The notes under the pieces were generated by a model. That model saw nothing but the letters and a program-made list of their open reading frames with translations, was not told where the DNA came from and searched no databases. A DNA stretch of 64,000 nucleotides from Malachius bipustulatus (lineage: Eukaryota > Arthropoda > Insecta > Coleoptera > Melyridae), in the NCBI GenBank assembly GCA_910589415.1, contig OU342637.1, forward strand, positions 30,410,162 to 30,474,161. Direction: 5' to 3'. Position 1 is the stretch's first letter. Each line of letters opens with the position of its first letter. This document shows, one piece after another, positions 1 through 9,771 of this stretch. Position numbers and translations under genes: made by a program.

Positions 1-1727
1 GACGATAATTTAGAAATAGTACATGAGATAAGAACAGAGACAAGCCCGAACGTGTGTGGAGCGCTGAGGCGCTCACTTCACGGCAATATGATGGGATCTT
101 TTTTCCAATAATCGAAGAGACGCCAACAGATCGATATATCTTTAATATCGCGACTTAAGTCGCAATTGCTAATTTTTGAACGCACATCCTGTATAAACCT
201 ATGACAAACATGCAATAAAGTCATTTTCGAATTTCGGAAGTCAATGGCGGTAGAATTTTTTTGATGCAGATTTGTCCCCCCCCTTCCCATCACCAGAGAT
301 GTTTAAAATGAAAAATTATTGCACATTATCCCCGGGCGGTGTCCGTCATCTCGAATTTAGAGGGTGAGTTTGTTTTTCATCATTATCTCAGTAGTTTTTG
401 ATTTTTGGGAAAACAGACCCATAAGCAAACTTGTGTGGAATTTAATTCTCTACATTTTATGTCATTATAGTTTTCTTGATATTCTTGTTTTTTTATAGCA
501 AATATTACGCATAAGCTCAGCGAAGGGGCTGAAATGTGATTTTTTCACTTTTTCACTATTTTTCTCGCAAAATATGTTCCATATGTTCCATGGAAAATTG
601 TTCCCTTATACAATTTACAGCAAATTTCATCGCGCAATTGCCTTTTTTTCGTTCGGGAAAGCGACAAAGTTCGGTAAATCGTCAAACACCAGATCGAATC
701 ACTCGATTTTGATCTGAATTTTTGGGGGTAAGGCCATGGAGGCATCGGATGAAAAAGTATCAGGCAATAATTTGATATTTTTTCACACAAAATAATAATC
801 CGCGACAATAAATTGCAGTTAATATTCAAAATTTCACAGTCAGGGGGGTGATTTTTGTACTCAAACTATTACCCTTTCAAACCAATTTTTTTTTAACACT
901 GGTAGTCAGAAATAATCAACCGGGGGGGAGGGGATGAAAATGGATCACCCTGTAGAAAAGAGTAAATTTTTTGTTCACCATAATCTCAGTGGGTTTATTT
1001 CTCAGACTAATTAGTCTAAGGTTTATTTGATTAGGAAAATATTATGAGAGTTACTAATTGTGAAGAGAAAGAACTTACAAAAATGTGAAGTGTGAAAAAC
1101 AAATTCATCCCCTAAAACCAAAATGGCGCCTTTTCCACAAGGAGTAGGAGGTCGCATTTTTGTCCACAGCACCCACACAAAATTCCGTTTTTTTCTGTTT
1201 CTGTCAAAATGTCAAAATTCCGTTCATTGCTTAATCAAATCCTTTATAAGTTCACGATTTACCGAACTTTGACGCGTTCTCGAACGAAAAAAATATGTTA
1301 TTCATAATTATTTGCAAAGGAACAATTTTCACATTAGAAATGGCGCCTTTTTTCCGAGGAATATAAAGAAAAACTGAGAAAATTGGATTAAAAAAACACC
1401 CCTTCGCTGGAGCTCATTATCCGTAATGTTTGTTAGAAACAACAAGAACATCAAAAAACTATGATCACAAAAATGTAGAGAATCAAACTCACCTCCTAAA
1501 TTCAAGATGGCGGCCAACGCCTGGGGGTAATGTGTAATCATTTAGCACTTTAAGCCTCTCGGAGGAGGGGGGAATACAATTGCATAAAAAAATTTCTATC
1601 GGCAATTATTAACTTTTGGGTTTCCTTTTTTTTCATCTAAAATGATTGGGCTACTCAGGGCGAATTACTTTATCCCGCGGCAATCCGCATCAACACCCTT
1701 ACTTACCCTTTTTTTTTGGTGTTTCAG
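1..1727 (+). other. Intron 1 of DUF4780-like gene 1, 3' part
   Basis: This stretch precedes the exon 2 acceptor of gene 1. Part of it, around 160-300, resembles intron 1 of genes 3 (about 36610-36720) and 5 (about 52250-52370), including a shared 'gctaattttt' followed by '-cctgtataa'. That is why I treat it as intron rather than intergenic DNA. No first exon of the family type (ATGTGTAGTAAC) is present, so exon 1 must lie left of the window. The open frames here are short, low-complexity and without family resemblance; I see no other gene. Confidence 0.6.
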
Positions 1728-1765
1728 AATCCTTCACACTCGCACTACCCAGCTGCGAAATATCG
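1728..1765 (+). CDS. DUF4780-like gene 1, exon 2
   Basis: This 38-nt exon follows a 'gtttcag' acceptor and ends at a GT donor at 1766. The donor context (gtaattataattttcattaac) is a diverged copy of the donor context in the sister genes. Length 2 + 12 codons gives the same phase as every paralogue, whose exon 1 ends with one base of a split codon. It codes S-F-T-L-A-L-P-S-C-E-I-S after the split codon. The peptide does not resemble the Asp/Ser-rich linker of the other copies, so the exon has changed fast or is under little constraint. It is supported by position, phase and flanks, not by peptide similarity. Confidence 0.6.
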
Positions 1766-1965
1766 GTAATTATAATTTTCATTAACTTAAGTATTTTGGT
1801 GGTGGGTGTCAAGTTACGACACTTGAATTTTTTTGGTTATTTGCAATTATTATTGTTTAAGCTAACAGAGTAGCGACTAAGGTCCTCGGTGGTGGCTTGA
1901 TTAATCAAACACCACTTGACGTTTACAAAAGTTAATCTTTATTGTTTTTACCTTTTTTTTTCCAG

Positions 1966-2589
1966 TTAGATTCTCTGGAGTTGGACTTGCCTTCCTCTGG
2001 ATCATTAGAAATGGCAATTATTGGTCCAGGTGCTCCCACGCCGGAATTTAAATATCCATTTTTTCTAAGCCTGCAAGAAGCTCTAACCAGCGCTATAGAT
2101 GATGTTGATGATGGCCCGGTTCCTCTCTTCGATGGAATCGAGCTCACCGAACAGAAGTACATCAGGGTCACCTGCGCTAATCGATATTCAAAAAAATGGT
2201 TAATTCGGACAGTGAAGAAGTTATCCCCTTTCGAGGGACAGTCTCTTCTTGCTGTTAAAGAAGAAACGGTTCCACAATTACTTGACTTTTATGTTTTTGT
2301 CCCGTATTCAGCTTTACGTAACGTAGACAAACTATTGACGAGAATAAAAAGATCATCATCAAACCTCAGAACCGAATTCTGGAAGATTAGAAAATCGAAA
2401 ACGTACCCGTTGTCGTACGGCACTTCTCTGAGAATTGAAATGGATACGGTTTCAATTCGATTGGTAGAGGAAATGGGCTATGAGGTACATGTAGGAATGG
2501 GCAAGGCTTATTTCTGGGACTACGAAAATAATCGAGGACACTTTGATGCTGAGGTTTTGAGGCAATATATAAATAGAGGTTTACTTTAA
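1966..2589 (+). CDS. DUF4780-like gene 1, exon 3 (main domain)
   Basis: Terminal exon after 'ttttccag', in phase 0, ending in TAA. It codes 15 linker residues, then the family domain beginning M-A-I-I-G-P-G. Shared landmarks, in order: P-V-P-L-F-D-G, a basic Trp-Leu-Ile helix (KKWLI), LSPFEG, a beta-like YVFVP strand, FWKIRKSK, an acidic IEMD strand, and the terminal motif GMGKAYFWDY-N-RGH. The alternating helix/strand pattern, the WL...EG...P...W...ID...G.G order and the ~190-aa size match my recollection of insect DUF4780 proteins, whose biochemical role I do not know. No signal peptide or membrane segment is visible, so a cytosolic or nuclear site is inferred. Spliced with a normal exon 1 the protein would be about 226 aa. 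Intron 2 (1766-1965) is the shortest of the family. The frame is intact. Confidence 0.75.
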   Translation, partial: LDSLELDLPSSGSLEMAIIGPGAPTPEFKYPFFLSLQEALTSAIDDVDDGPVPLFDGIELTEQKYIRVTCANRYSKKWLIRTVKKLSPFEGQSLLAVKEETVPQLLDFYVFVPYSALRNVDKLLTRIKRSSSNLRTEFWKIRKSKTYPLSYGTSLRIEMDTVSIRLVEEMGYEVHVGMGKAYFWDYENNRGHFDAEVLRQYINRGLL

Positions 2590-2997
2590 AAATTAATAAT
2601 CTTTTAACGAACTATGAGTTACCTCAAGTCACTTACAATAATTATTTATTGTCACCTATATATGCGTAATTTATTTTATTGATAAATATTTTGTTTGTTT
2701 ATTCATTAACAGCCATCGGATGTAATTTTTTTATTTTTCTCTTCTATGTCGATATTGTAAATTTTTTTTTTCATGGTAAAAATAAAATCAAATGTAATAA
2801 ATTATTAATATTTAATTTTATTATGTATACGTTGCCTTTATTCTTAATTAATATACTACTGCTCACATTAATGCGACCATCTTTACCTAAAAAGAGTAGG
2901 GTAAACGTCCAGGGAGGGTTTGGAGTTTGGTCACAAGCGGCGATGGGGACATGGTCTTTTTAGGGCTTCAAAACTAAAAATAGAACCTTTATTTAAA
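2590..2997 (+). other. 3' UTR and flank of gene 1
   Basis: Just after the stop lies a family block, 'caagtcacttacaataatt..attgtcacc' (from about 2623), found also after genes 2 and 4. An AT-rich tail follows with 'aaaaataaaatcaaatg' (about 2779), matching the 'aaaataaaatgaaaacg' stretch of gene 5 and a plausible poly(A) region. A weaker GATAAA lies near 2680. No gene is seen in the remainder. Confidence 0.5.
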
Positions 2998-3063
2998 TTT
3001 TTATTTCATTGCATTCTGCTCACGGGATCCGTGATCTAAACTGTGCTGTGTGTTGGTAGATAC

Positions 3064-3108
3064 ATTGTACTGAAGAGTCCCAAACAGGACGAAACACGTG
3101 TCTACAAT
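3064..3108 (+). ncRNA. Hammerhead ribozyme, type I, copy 1
   Basis: All conserved parts are present. Stem I pairs ATTGTA (3064-3069) with TACAAT (3103-3108). The CUGANGA core is CTGAAGA (3070-3076). Stem II is GTCC/GGAC (3077-3080 with 3087-3090) around a CAAACA loop. GAAA is at 3091-3094. Stem III is minimal: A-U plus C-G around ACGT (3096-3099). Cleavage is predicted after the C of GTC (3102). The short stem III matches the minimal hammerheads described in Penelope-like elements and animal retrozymes. Confidence 0.88.
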
Positions 3109-3382
3109 TTCCGCCTCTGCTCACAGCACAACATCAATGGATGGCATGTTGTCTGACAACATGTCATTCATCTTTTGTCTAGCAACGCCTAGTAGGGGCT
3201 TTACCTACTTCATGCACACCGGGGGGCACTGCACTCATTTTTGGCATGCATTATGGCTGTCTGGGGTGTATCCTATGGCGCAAGCCGAACCCACCGTGCC
3301 TTTTATTTTATTTTTATTTTTATTTCATTGCATTCTGCTCACGGGATCCGTGATCTAAACTGTGCTGTGTGTTGGTAGATAC

Positions 3383-3427
3383 ATTGTACTGAAGAGTCCC
3401 AAACAGGACGAAACACGTGTCTACAAT
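3383..3427 (+). ncRNA. Hammerhead ribozyme, type I, copy 2
   Basis: The same motif in the second unit: stem I 3383-3388 with 3422-3427, CTGAAGA at 3389-3395, stem II 3396-3399 with 3406-3409, GAAA at 3410-3413, cleavage predicted after 3421. Two cuts from one dimeric transcript would release a 319-nt monomer (3103-3421) with ends suited to circularisation. Confidence 0.88.
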
Positions 3428-3653
3428 TTCCGCCTCTGCTCACAGCACAACATCAATGGATGGCATGTTGTCTGACAACATGTCATTCATCTTTTGTCTA
3501 GCAACGCCTAGTAGGGGCTTTACCTACTTCATGCACACCGGGGGGGCACTGCACTCATTTTTGGCATGCATTATGGCTGTCTGGGGTGTATCCTATGGCG
3601 CAAGCCGAACCCACCGTGCCTTTTATTTTATTTTTATTTTTATTTTATTTAAA

Positions 3654-5204
3654 ACGCCTCATTTTTGTCTATCCGTTGCAGTAGAATTTTTCTGAAAATT
3701 TTATTAAAAAATAAAAATCCTCTAACCCGCACTTATTGTCTTAATACTCAGACTTAAAAAAATATATAATAAATCCTCGCCGGAGCCAATAATTAAGGAG
3801 GGGGTACCACATTTTTGAAACATATTAGGGCGAGCATAGTTAATTTTTAATTGTTTTTATGCCGTAGCACTAATTTAAAATAACTTGAGTGGGGAGGTAC
3901 CAAACGATTATGATTTAAAAAAATAAAATGACAATTGACTGAATACAAATTTTTCTGTCAAGCTATAGAGCTACAAATTCCAATTTTTTTTTTTCTTTAA
4001 ATGATCAATAATTCAATTGAAATTACGCTTTATCTATCATAATTAATTATTGTAATTAATTTTTATGAACACTAATTTCCCTGTGAATACTTAATATTAA
4101 TTGTTTCTTCAACATTTTTCGTTTGATAAATTCTTTTTGTGTTAGGTATTAAATAGCAAAACGGTACTGAAGCCTTTTTTCTCCTCCTTCAGCGGTACTT
4201 CCCAATCTTACCATTGTCTCAAAATAAAAAAATCAACACTTATCTTTGAAGAAGGCGGCCATTGACAGGTCTCAAGTATGATCGTCAGATTTGTCAAAAA
4301 ATAAGACACCTTGCTTGGCCTGTCGAGCAGGCCATATCAAAAATAAAAATTGAAGACTTAAAAAATTAGTATTTACCTAAATTTTTCTTAAACCCAAAAC
4401 AAAAAATCACGTTTTGTTGAGTTAACCACCTACTGCAGGAGTGAGAACATTCGAGTGAATTAACACCCCTGACTTAGGTGGCCCGTAGTAACTCCCAGAA
4501 ATAAAAATTTTCCAACTGAAAACCTAACTCAATTCCGGATTTGGGTATCGTTCTCTTTTTTTAATAATAAAAACACAATAACAGGAGTAAAATAAGTATG
4601 CTAAAATAGCATCTGCAACAGGTGACTTATTAACACTAACGGCAGCAATAGATAGGCAATAATTTCCATTTATATTTATGTAATAATAATTAATTAATTC
4701 TGAAGATATTTCATCCTGGAATGATGCGAAAATGTAACGTGTAAAAGGCGATGTTGAACAAATTGAACAAAGAAGTACATTATTTATTGAAATAAAAAGA
4801 AACAATTCGTAGTGGCAGGAAATAACTGAAACATAAAATGATCCGTGGTCATATCTTCTGGGCTAGGTCAGGGTCAGAGTGCCGGATTTCATATTTTAAT
4901 AACGCAGTGGTCAACTAGTTTGTAGGAAAACGATGCCCCACCTTGGCCGGCTGGTCTTGCGGGGAAGTCCCGCTTGCATGTGAGTGATCACAACGTTCGA
5001 GCCAGGCAGCGTTTTTGAACTTTTTGACGTTCTATTTTTAGCTTGAGCAATTAAACGCGTCCGTATCCTGTGTCGTTCAATCAATTTCATTCGTTTTTAT
5101 TAATTCTTTCAGATAACTTTATTAATCGCAGATACAGATTGTTAGTGTTGGTTTTGTTTTGCGCCTGCTCTGGCTTAAATCGGCATTCAGCATCAGCTCC
5201 CACC
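3654..5204. other. Intergenic DNA between genes 1 and 2
   Basis: AT-rich sequence with no supported gene. The frame on the minus strand near 4524-4805 has no recognisable domain. A possible tRNA-derived SINE head lies at about 4930-5012. Confidence 0.5.
4930..5012 (+). repeat. Possible tRNA-derived SINE head
   Basis: A GC-richer island contains an A-box-like 'ttggccggctgg' followed about 50 nt later by 'gttcgagcc', close to a pol III B box (GTTCGANNC). The interior does not fold into a clean tRNA cloverleaf, so a SINE remnant is more likely than a tRNA gene. The call rests on these two boxes only. Confidence 0.25.
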
Positions 5205-5359
5205 TCACCTCGCTTTTCCCATTTCATTTTATTTAATTCAATCGAGACTTTTACCGTGAGCGTTTCGAGTTTCCATCAGCAATAATAAAGCGGAATAAGT
5301 TTCCTATCATTCATTAAAAGTTGAAGTCGAAGTTAGTTGAAAGTTTGAAAAATCGCACG
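5205..5359 (+). promoter_or_regulatory. Conserved promoter/5' UTR block of gene 2
   Basis: This part corresponds to the block before exon 1 of genes 3-6: a 'catttc' element, 'cgaga.ttt..ccgtgagcgtttcgagtttcca', an 'aaagcgg' segment and 'gaagttagttgaaagtttgaaaaatcgcacg' abutting the ATG. It is more diverged than in genes 3, 5 and 6. The transcription start probably lies inside it; no TATA box is convincing. Confidence 0.45.
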
Positions 5360-5378
5360 ATGTGTAGTAACAGAAGAG
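5360..5378 (+). CDS. DUF4780-like gene 2, exon 1 (start codon)
   Basis: ATG TGT AGT AAC AGA AGA G, followed by a GTGAGC donor. The last G joins the first two bases of exon 2 to make an Asp codon. The start is chosen because the same micro-exon, in the same 'cacgATGTG' context, precedes genes 3 and 5 (and, diverged, 4 and 6). It codes M-C-S-N-R-R with no signal peptide. Confidence 0.75.
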
Positions 5379-5650
5379 GTGAGCTTTTTTTTATTTATTT
5401 GTTTATGTTTTGTGTTATTTGGTTTGGTAAACGATTAATGCGCAAAAATATTATTCACATAAAAAAAATTAACATGTGCTGCCCGCAATGCCTGCCAAAT
5501 TATACAGTAAAACAAGTACACTATTTTATTGAAAATTATTCTCTCCTCACATTTCCGAATAAAAGGAAGCAATAATTGTTACGAAAACCTGTTTTACCGA
5601 TTCACACTGTATCTATCTATTTTTTCAAAACCCAAAAAGTAATACATCGT

Positions 5651-5723
5651 TGTAAAGAGAATTCAAGTAGCTCCCAAGTGATGCACTCGTTCTCTGTTCC
5701 CTATGATTATAAACAAGGGGTTC
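5651..5723. repeat. Fragment of a TACAGGGTG palindromic element
   Basis: 'aaagagaattcaagtagct' followed by 'ttccctatgat.ataa.caagggg' matches the arm of the element at 8377-9068. The fragment stops where the foldback element at 5724 begins, so it was broken by, or was the target of, that insertion. Confidence 0.5.
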
Positions 5724-6608
5724 TACTGGCATGAAAACAGCTGCTAAAAAGATAGCTGACAATTTTTGAACACACTGTATGTACTTGTATATTGTATACT
5801 TTGAAAATTTGTGTGGTCTATTTCAAGCAACTTATTAACGTCGAAGTGAACAATAAATAATGCCTACAGCAAATTATTGAGACTGAGTTTTTCAATTTGG
5901 ACATGGGAAATTGTTACCTACTTTTTTAAAAAACCTCCTCTAGAAATTTAGGTAAGTTATGTAGATTCCAATTTTTTCAGGAAAATCATAAATCGAATAA
6001 CTCGATCTGCCACAATAGGAAAATTTTTAAAAAATTACGGAATATCACCAGAGCCGGTACCCACGAGGTACACCAGAAATGATTTCTTGCAAACAACTAC
6101 AGGGGCGGGTATTTTGATTAATGTCGAACATCCCCAATAAAATGAAAGGTACACCAAATGAAAAATTAAAAGAAACAGATTTGCCAAAATAGAAAAATTT
6201 TGAAAAAATTACAGAAGATCACCAGAAGCGGCACCTACGAGGTACACTAGAAATCATTTCTTGCAAACAATTTTTTCAAAATTATTCTATTTTGGCAAAT
6301 CGAATTATTCGATCTATGATTTTCCTGAAAAAAATGGAATCTACATATTAGTTAGTACCTAATTTCTAGAGGAGGTTTTTAAAAAAAGTAGGTAATAATT
6401 ATTTCCCATGTCCATATTGAAAAACTCAGTCTCAATAATTTGCTGTCAGGCATTATTTTTTATTGCTTACTTCGACGTGAATAAGTTGCTTGAAATAAAC
6501 AACACAAATCAGTAGCTATCAGATAATATTTCAAAGTATACAAGTAGGTACATACAGTGCGTTCAAAAATTGTCAGCTATCTTTTTAGCAGGTGTTTTCA
6601 CGCCAGTA
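5724..6608. mobile_element. Foldback element with ~330-bp inverted arms (intron 1 of gene 2)
   Basis: Long imperfect inverted arms (about 5724-6060 and 6270-6608) end in TACTGGC...GCCAGTA and share 'agctgacaatttttgaac' with its complement. The centre holds about one and a half copies of the unit (inverted) that forms the eight-copy 157-bp array at 20510-21750. The right arm recurs at 21750-22300. It is therefore a small relative of the larger, rearranged element there. No transposase is coded. Confidence 0.7.
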
Positions 6609-7369
6609 ATTTTTTCTTCTGATTACAACTGTGAAAAAAACAATTATTTTCGCGCCATTTTTTTTCGCGCCGTCGAATGCGATCGATCGGTGCGGGTCTC
6701 GTGAATAACACGGCGGCCATTTTGTCTGGGCGGTTTTTCGACATTTACGGGACACCTGTATATTTTTCGAAATTTTTTTCGCCGAATCGCGTTTCCGACG
6801 TCGAGACGCTTGTAAAATGGCCGCACGTGTGAGAATCGTTGCGCGCTAACGCGCGGCTCCGCTGTCTTACTTTCGACATCTGTCAGAAATGTCAAATTTG
6901 ACGTTTCGCGTTTTTTTGCCTCATCTTTCGCGGTCACGGCCTAATGAACTTATGATTTCTGAAATTTTCCATCATAGTTAGGTCATATTAGCGTAGGTAG
7001 GTAGTGGATTACTGTTAAAATTTCATTTCATTTCGCTTGAAAACGTGTCTTAAAATGGATTTTTAGATTTAACGAAACAAAAAAAAATGGCAAAATTTGC
7101 CAATTTTGTCTCCTTTCGCCATTTGCTAAATTAAAAAAAAAATGTTATTTTCACACTACCTTTAATAAATTCGAAAAAAGTTAAATGGGAGTGTTGATAA
7201 CCGAAAATTTTAAATTTTATCCGCATAAACATGATATATAAAAATATTAGAATATATCCGCCATTTTTTTTATATGCTTCTTGAATTTTTTTAAGAGTAA
7301 GGGTTGTAAGTATAGTTGTCTACTGGAAAAATTTCAGTTCAATTCCTTCAAAAATAGGCTCATAAACGG
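6609..7369 (+). other. Ancestral intron 1 sequence of gene 2
   Basis: From about 6940 on ('tgaaattttccatcatagttaggtcat...gcgtagg') this matches intron 1 of gene 5 at about 52765-53190, so it is inherited intron sequence shared by paralogues. The start (6650-6930) is CpG-richer and codes a frame on the minus strand without recognisable domains; I do not call a gene. Confidence 0.5.
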
Positions 7370-7599
7370 TATACAGTGTGTCCCCGGATGGACCTAACTA
7401 TACTTATAAACTTCCTTATTTTGCATCTTAGGAAAAAAAGTCATTCTTTAGAAAAAGTTTTGCTTTATCTAGAATATCTTCAGCCGCTGTCAAAATTTCG
7501 AAATAATATACAGGATGGATACAATTCATTTATTACAGTTTTTACCATGTACAAAAGTTTATTCAAAACTTATTCCACATGTTGCCCTCCTAACGTTAA

Positions 7600-8145
7600 G
7601 GGCCCCATACATTTCGTTCTTTTTCATCCGTTCGAATCGCCGCGATTTGGAACGACGTGTTTAATCGTGGAACTGTTTTGCCCACACACTTTCGATCCAA
7701 CAACAGTAATCTTCAGTCGTTTATTATGATGGACAGAAATCAGTTATTAGCAGTGACAGCGGCATTTTTTTAATTTTTTTTTTATTTTTACTTTATACGC
7801 CATAAACAAGGAAATTGTCTATACATTTCAATAAACTCTAACAAAAATTTTTTCATGTGTGAACTTGTTGAGGCTGCCCAGCCAACTCTCCGCTCTCCGC
7901 TCATGTAAAAAACGCGCCGGTTCGCATGGAAATCCCCACACACTATTATCAGTTTGGACTGTCAACCCGCGAACCGTCGTTACAAAAATCAAGCTTCGAC
8001 AGATATTTAAGCCGACGATTCGACACGACGGTTTTCTACCATACACTTCGGTATTTGCTGTTTTTGGAACGACGTTTGGAATCGCGGCGATTCGAACGGA
8101 TGAAAAAGAACGAAATGTATGGGGCCCTTTACACATTTTTCAACA
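7600..8145. repeat. Inner inverted repeat with 'ggccccatacatttcgttc' arms
   Basis: Arms at about 7600-7665 and 8060-8145 are inverted copies: 'ggccccatacatttcgttct..catccgttcgaatcgccgcga' against its complement. The open frames on both strands here are palindrome by-products. Confidence 0.6.
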
Positions 8146-8376
8146 AGTGATCTAAACTAAGTATGAAACTTAAAAAAAGAGTGAAAACACAGGTACATCC
8201 TACTTGAAAGAAAAGTGATATTAACTGAAATTTCAACAGAAAGTCAGTGATAACTAATTAAAAGTTTTATCTCTAAGTAGATTTGTTTATCTTTATTAGG
8301 ATAAATAAGTAATACAATGGATATATTTTGCCAAAACAAATGATTTACTCAAATTTATATCGATTGGTGTCTACTA

Positions 8377-9068
8377 TACAGGGTGGCTCAGCGAAAAGGT
8401 ACCAGGCCTAATAACTTGAAAACTGAAGATGTACGCGAAAAACGCCAAAACAGGTCGAATTTGTTAGCGAGGGGGACATATTTTCGTGACAAATTTAACT
8501 ACCCAAGTTCACCCCCTTGGTAGGGGTAGCTACCCCTTTGCGTATCATCATAGGGAACAGCTATTGAGTGAGACATCATTTAAAAGCTACTTGAATTCTC
8601 TTTACAACGATATCTAACATTTTGGGTTTCACTTACATACAGGGTGGTTCAAAAAAAAAATGTTTTCGTTGGGCCAACCTGTATGTAAGCGAAACCACTC
8701 ACATACATAATTTGAAAGCTACTTGAATTCTCCTAACGATATCCAACATTTTGGGTTTCATTTACATACAGGGTGGCTCAAAAAAATGTTTTCGTTGGGC
8801 CAACCTGTATGTAAGAAACCCAAAATGTTGGATATCGTTGTAAAGAGAATTCAAGTAGCTTTCAAGTGATGTATCACTCAATAGCTGTTCCCTATGATGA
8901 TAAGCAAAGGGGTAGCTACCCCTGCCAAGGGGGTGAACTTGGGTGGTTAAATTTGTTACGAAAATATGTCCCCCTCGATAACAAAATCGACCTGTTTCGA
9001 CGTTTTTCGCGTACATCTTCAGTTTTCAAGTTATTAGGCCTGGTACCTTTTCGCTGGGCCACCCTGTA
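8377..9068. mobile_element. TACAGGGTG-type palindromic MITE
   Basis: Begins TACAGGGTGGCTCAGCGAAA and ends with the near complement; TA lies on both sides (8375-8376, 9069-9070). Long arms share 'aacttgaaaactgaagatg' and the 'ggtagctacccc' stretch. Relatives in this window: 38243-38997, 46739-46936 and the fragment at 5651-5723. A TA target suggests a mariner-like mobiliser, by inference only. Confidence 0.65.
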
Positions 9069-9458
9069 TATTCAATATTCAATATTAAATTGAAATTATG
9101 TTGTCTCTAGCAAAGAATTTATTTAGTTAAGTGCTACGGTATTGGTGAAGTGCTATATCGATATGCAATTGAACTTTTTAGTAGGAAATATCCTTGATAA
9201 AAACTGTAATAAATGAATTGTATCCACCCTGTATATTATTTCGAAATTTTGACAGCGGCTTAAGATATTCTAGATAAAGCAAAACTTTTTCTAAGGAATG
9301 ACTTTTTTTCCTAAGATGCAAAATAAGGAAATTTATAAGTATAGTTAGGTCCATCCGGGGACACACTGTATAGAAATTTAGCCATTTTTACCCTTTTCCT
9401 ACCCAAGCCCCACTAGGCTTTATCAATAAGGGAACTTACCGGAATCTTTTATTTCCAG

Positions 9459-9508
9459 ATGACACCGACATCACCGGAGTGCCCAAGGATCAACCAGGCG
9501 GCGAAAAA
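9459..9508 (+). CDS. DUF4780-like gene 2, exon 2
   Basis: A 50-nt exon after 'atttccag', ending before gtaaatataatt, a donor shared word for word with genes 3-5. It codes D-D-T-D-I-T-G-V-P-K-D-Q-P-G-G-E-K once the split codon is included. It is the longest linker of the family. Phase matches on both sides. Confidence 0.8.
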
Positions 9509-9771
9509 GTAAATATAATTTTTATTAACCCAGTAATTTATTGGTAGTGTCAAGTTGGGACTCTTGACGATTTTTTCTGTCAATTCCAATTGAGTCAAGT
9601 TCATAGAGTAGTAGTTGCGAAAAAGGTGGATTAGTTCTTTGGGATGCAAAACACTTTCCTACCGTTCGATAATACCAATAAGTTAATAAAGAATTAGTAC
9701 CTAAATCAGAAATAATAACTTGACGTTAACAGAAGTAAATGCGCATGTTCTGATTAATTTTTTTCTTTCAG

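Larger units (their letters stand above)
2998..3643 (+). mobile_element. Dimeric retrozyme-like element with two hammerhead ribozymes
   Basis: Two nearly identical direct repeats of about 319 bp stand head to tail; I noticed only a one-G difference, in a G-run near 3220/3540. Each carries a complete type I hammerhead ribozyme, and the predicted cleavage sites (after 3102 and after 3421) are 319 nt apart. The pair is flanked by TTTATTTAAA at 2988-2997 and 3644-3653, a possible 10-bp target duplication, though in low-complexity sequence. There is no convincing ORF: the 86- and 92-codon frames inside are the same repeat read through. Small tandem units with type I hammerheads are known as retrozymes in plants and animals; their RNAs are cut to monomers and circularised. 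Which retroelement inserted it cannot be told from here. Confidence 0.8.
7372..9370. mobile_element. Nested palindromic element, TA duplication, empty site known
   Basis: Ends are TACAGTGTGTCCCCGGATGG and its complement; arms are about 7372-7545 and 9178-9370. TA (or TATA) flanks both sides (7370-7371 and 9371-9372). The matching site in intron 1 of gene 5 (about 53190-53200, 'gaatgtttatagaaatg') is uninterrupted, showing the empty target. Two further palindromic elements sit inside (7600-8145 and 8377-9068). No transposase is seen, so it is non-autonomous. Confidence 0.7.

Noticed and set aside
3098..3695. Two similar 86- and 92-codon frames starting M-S-T-I-S-A-S
   Set aside because: They are the same reading frame of the duplicated ribozyme-bearing unit; they overlap the ribozyme and end in low-complexity Phe/Leu sequence.
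4930..5012. A functional tRNA gene
   Set aside because: A- and B-box-like words are present, but no cloverleaf with paired acceptor arms could be drawn; kept only as a weak SINE call.
6644..6937. 97-codon minus-strand frame in a CpG-richer patch
   Set aside because: No recognisable domain, no splice context, and it lies in intron 1 of gene 2. I could not support a gene.
7828..8155. Overlapping frames of ~100 codons on both strands
   Set aside because: They fall in inverted-repeat arms, so each strand reads the complement of the other.
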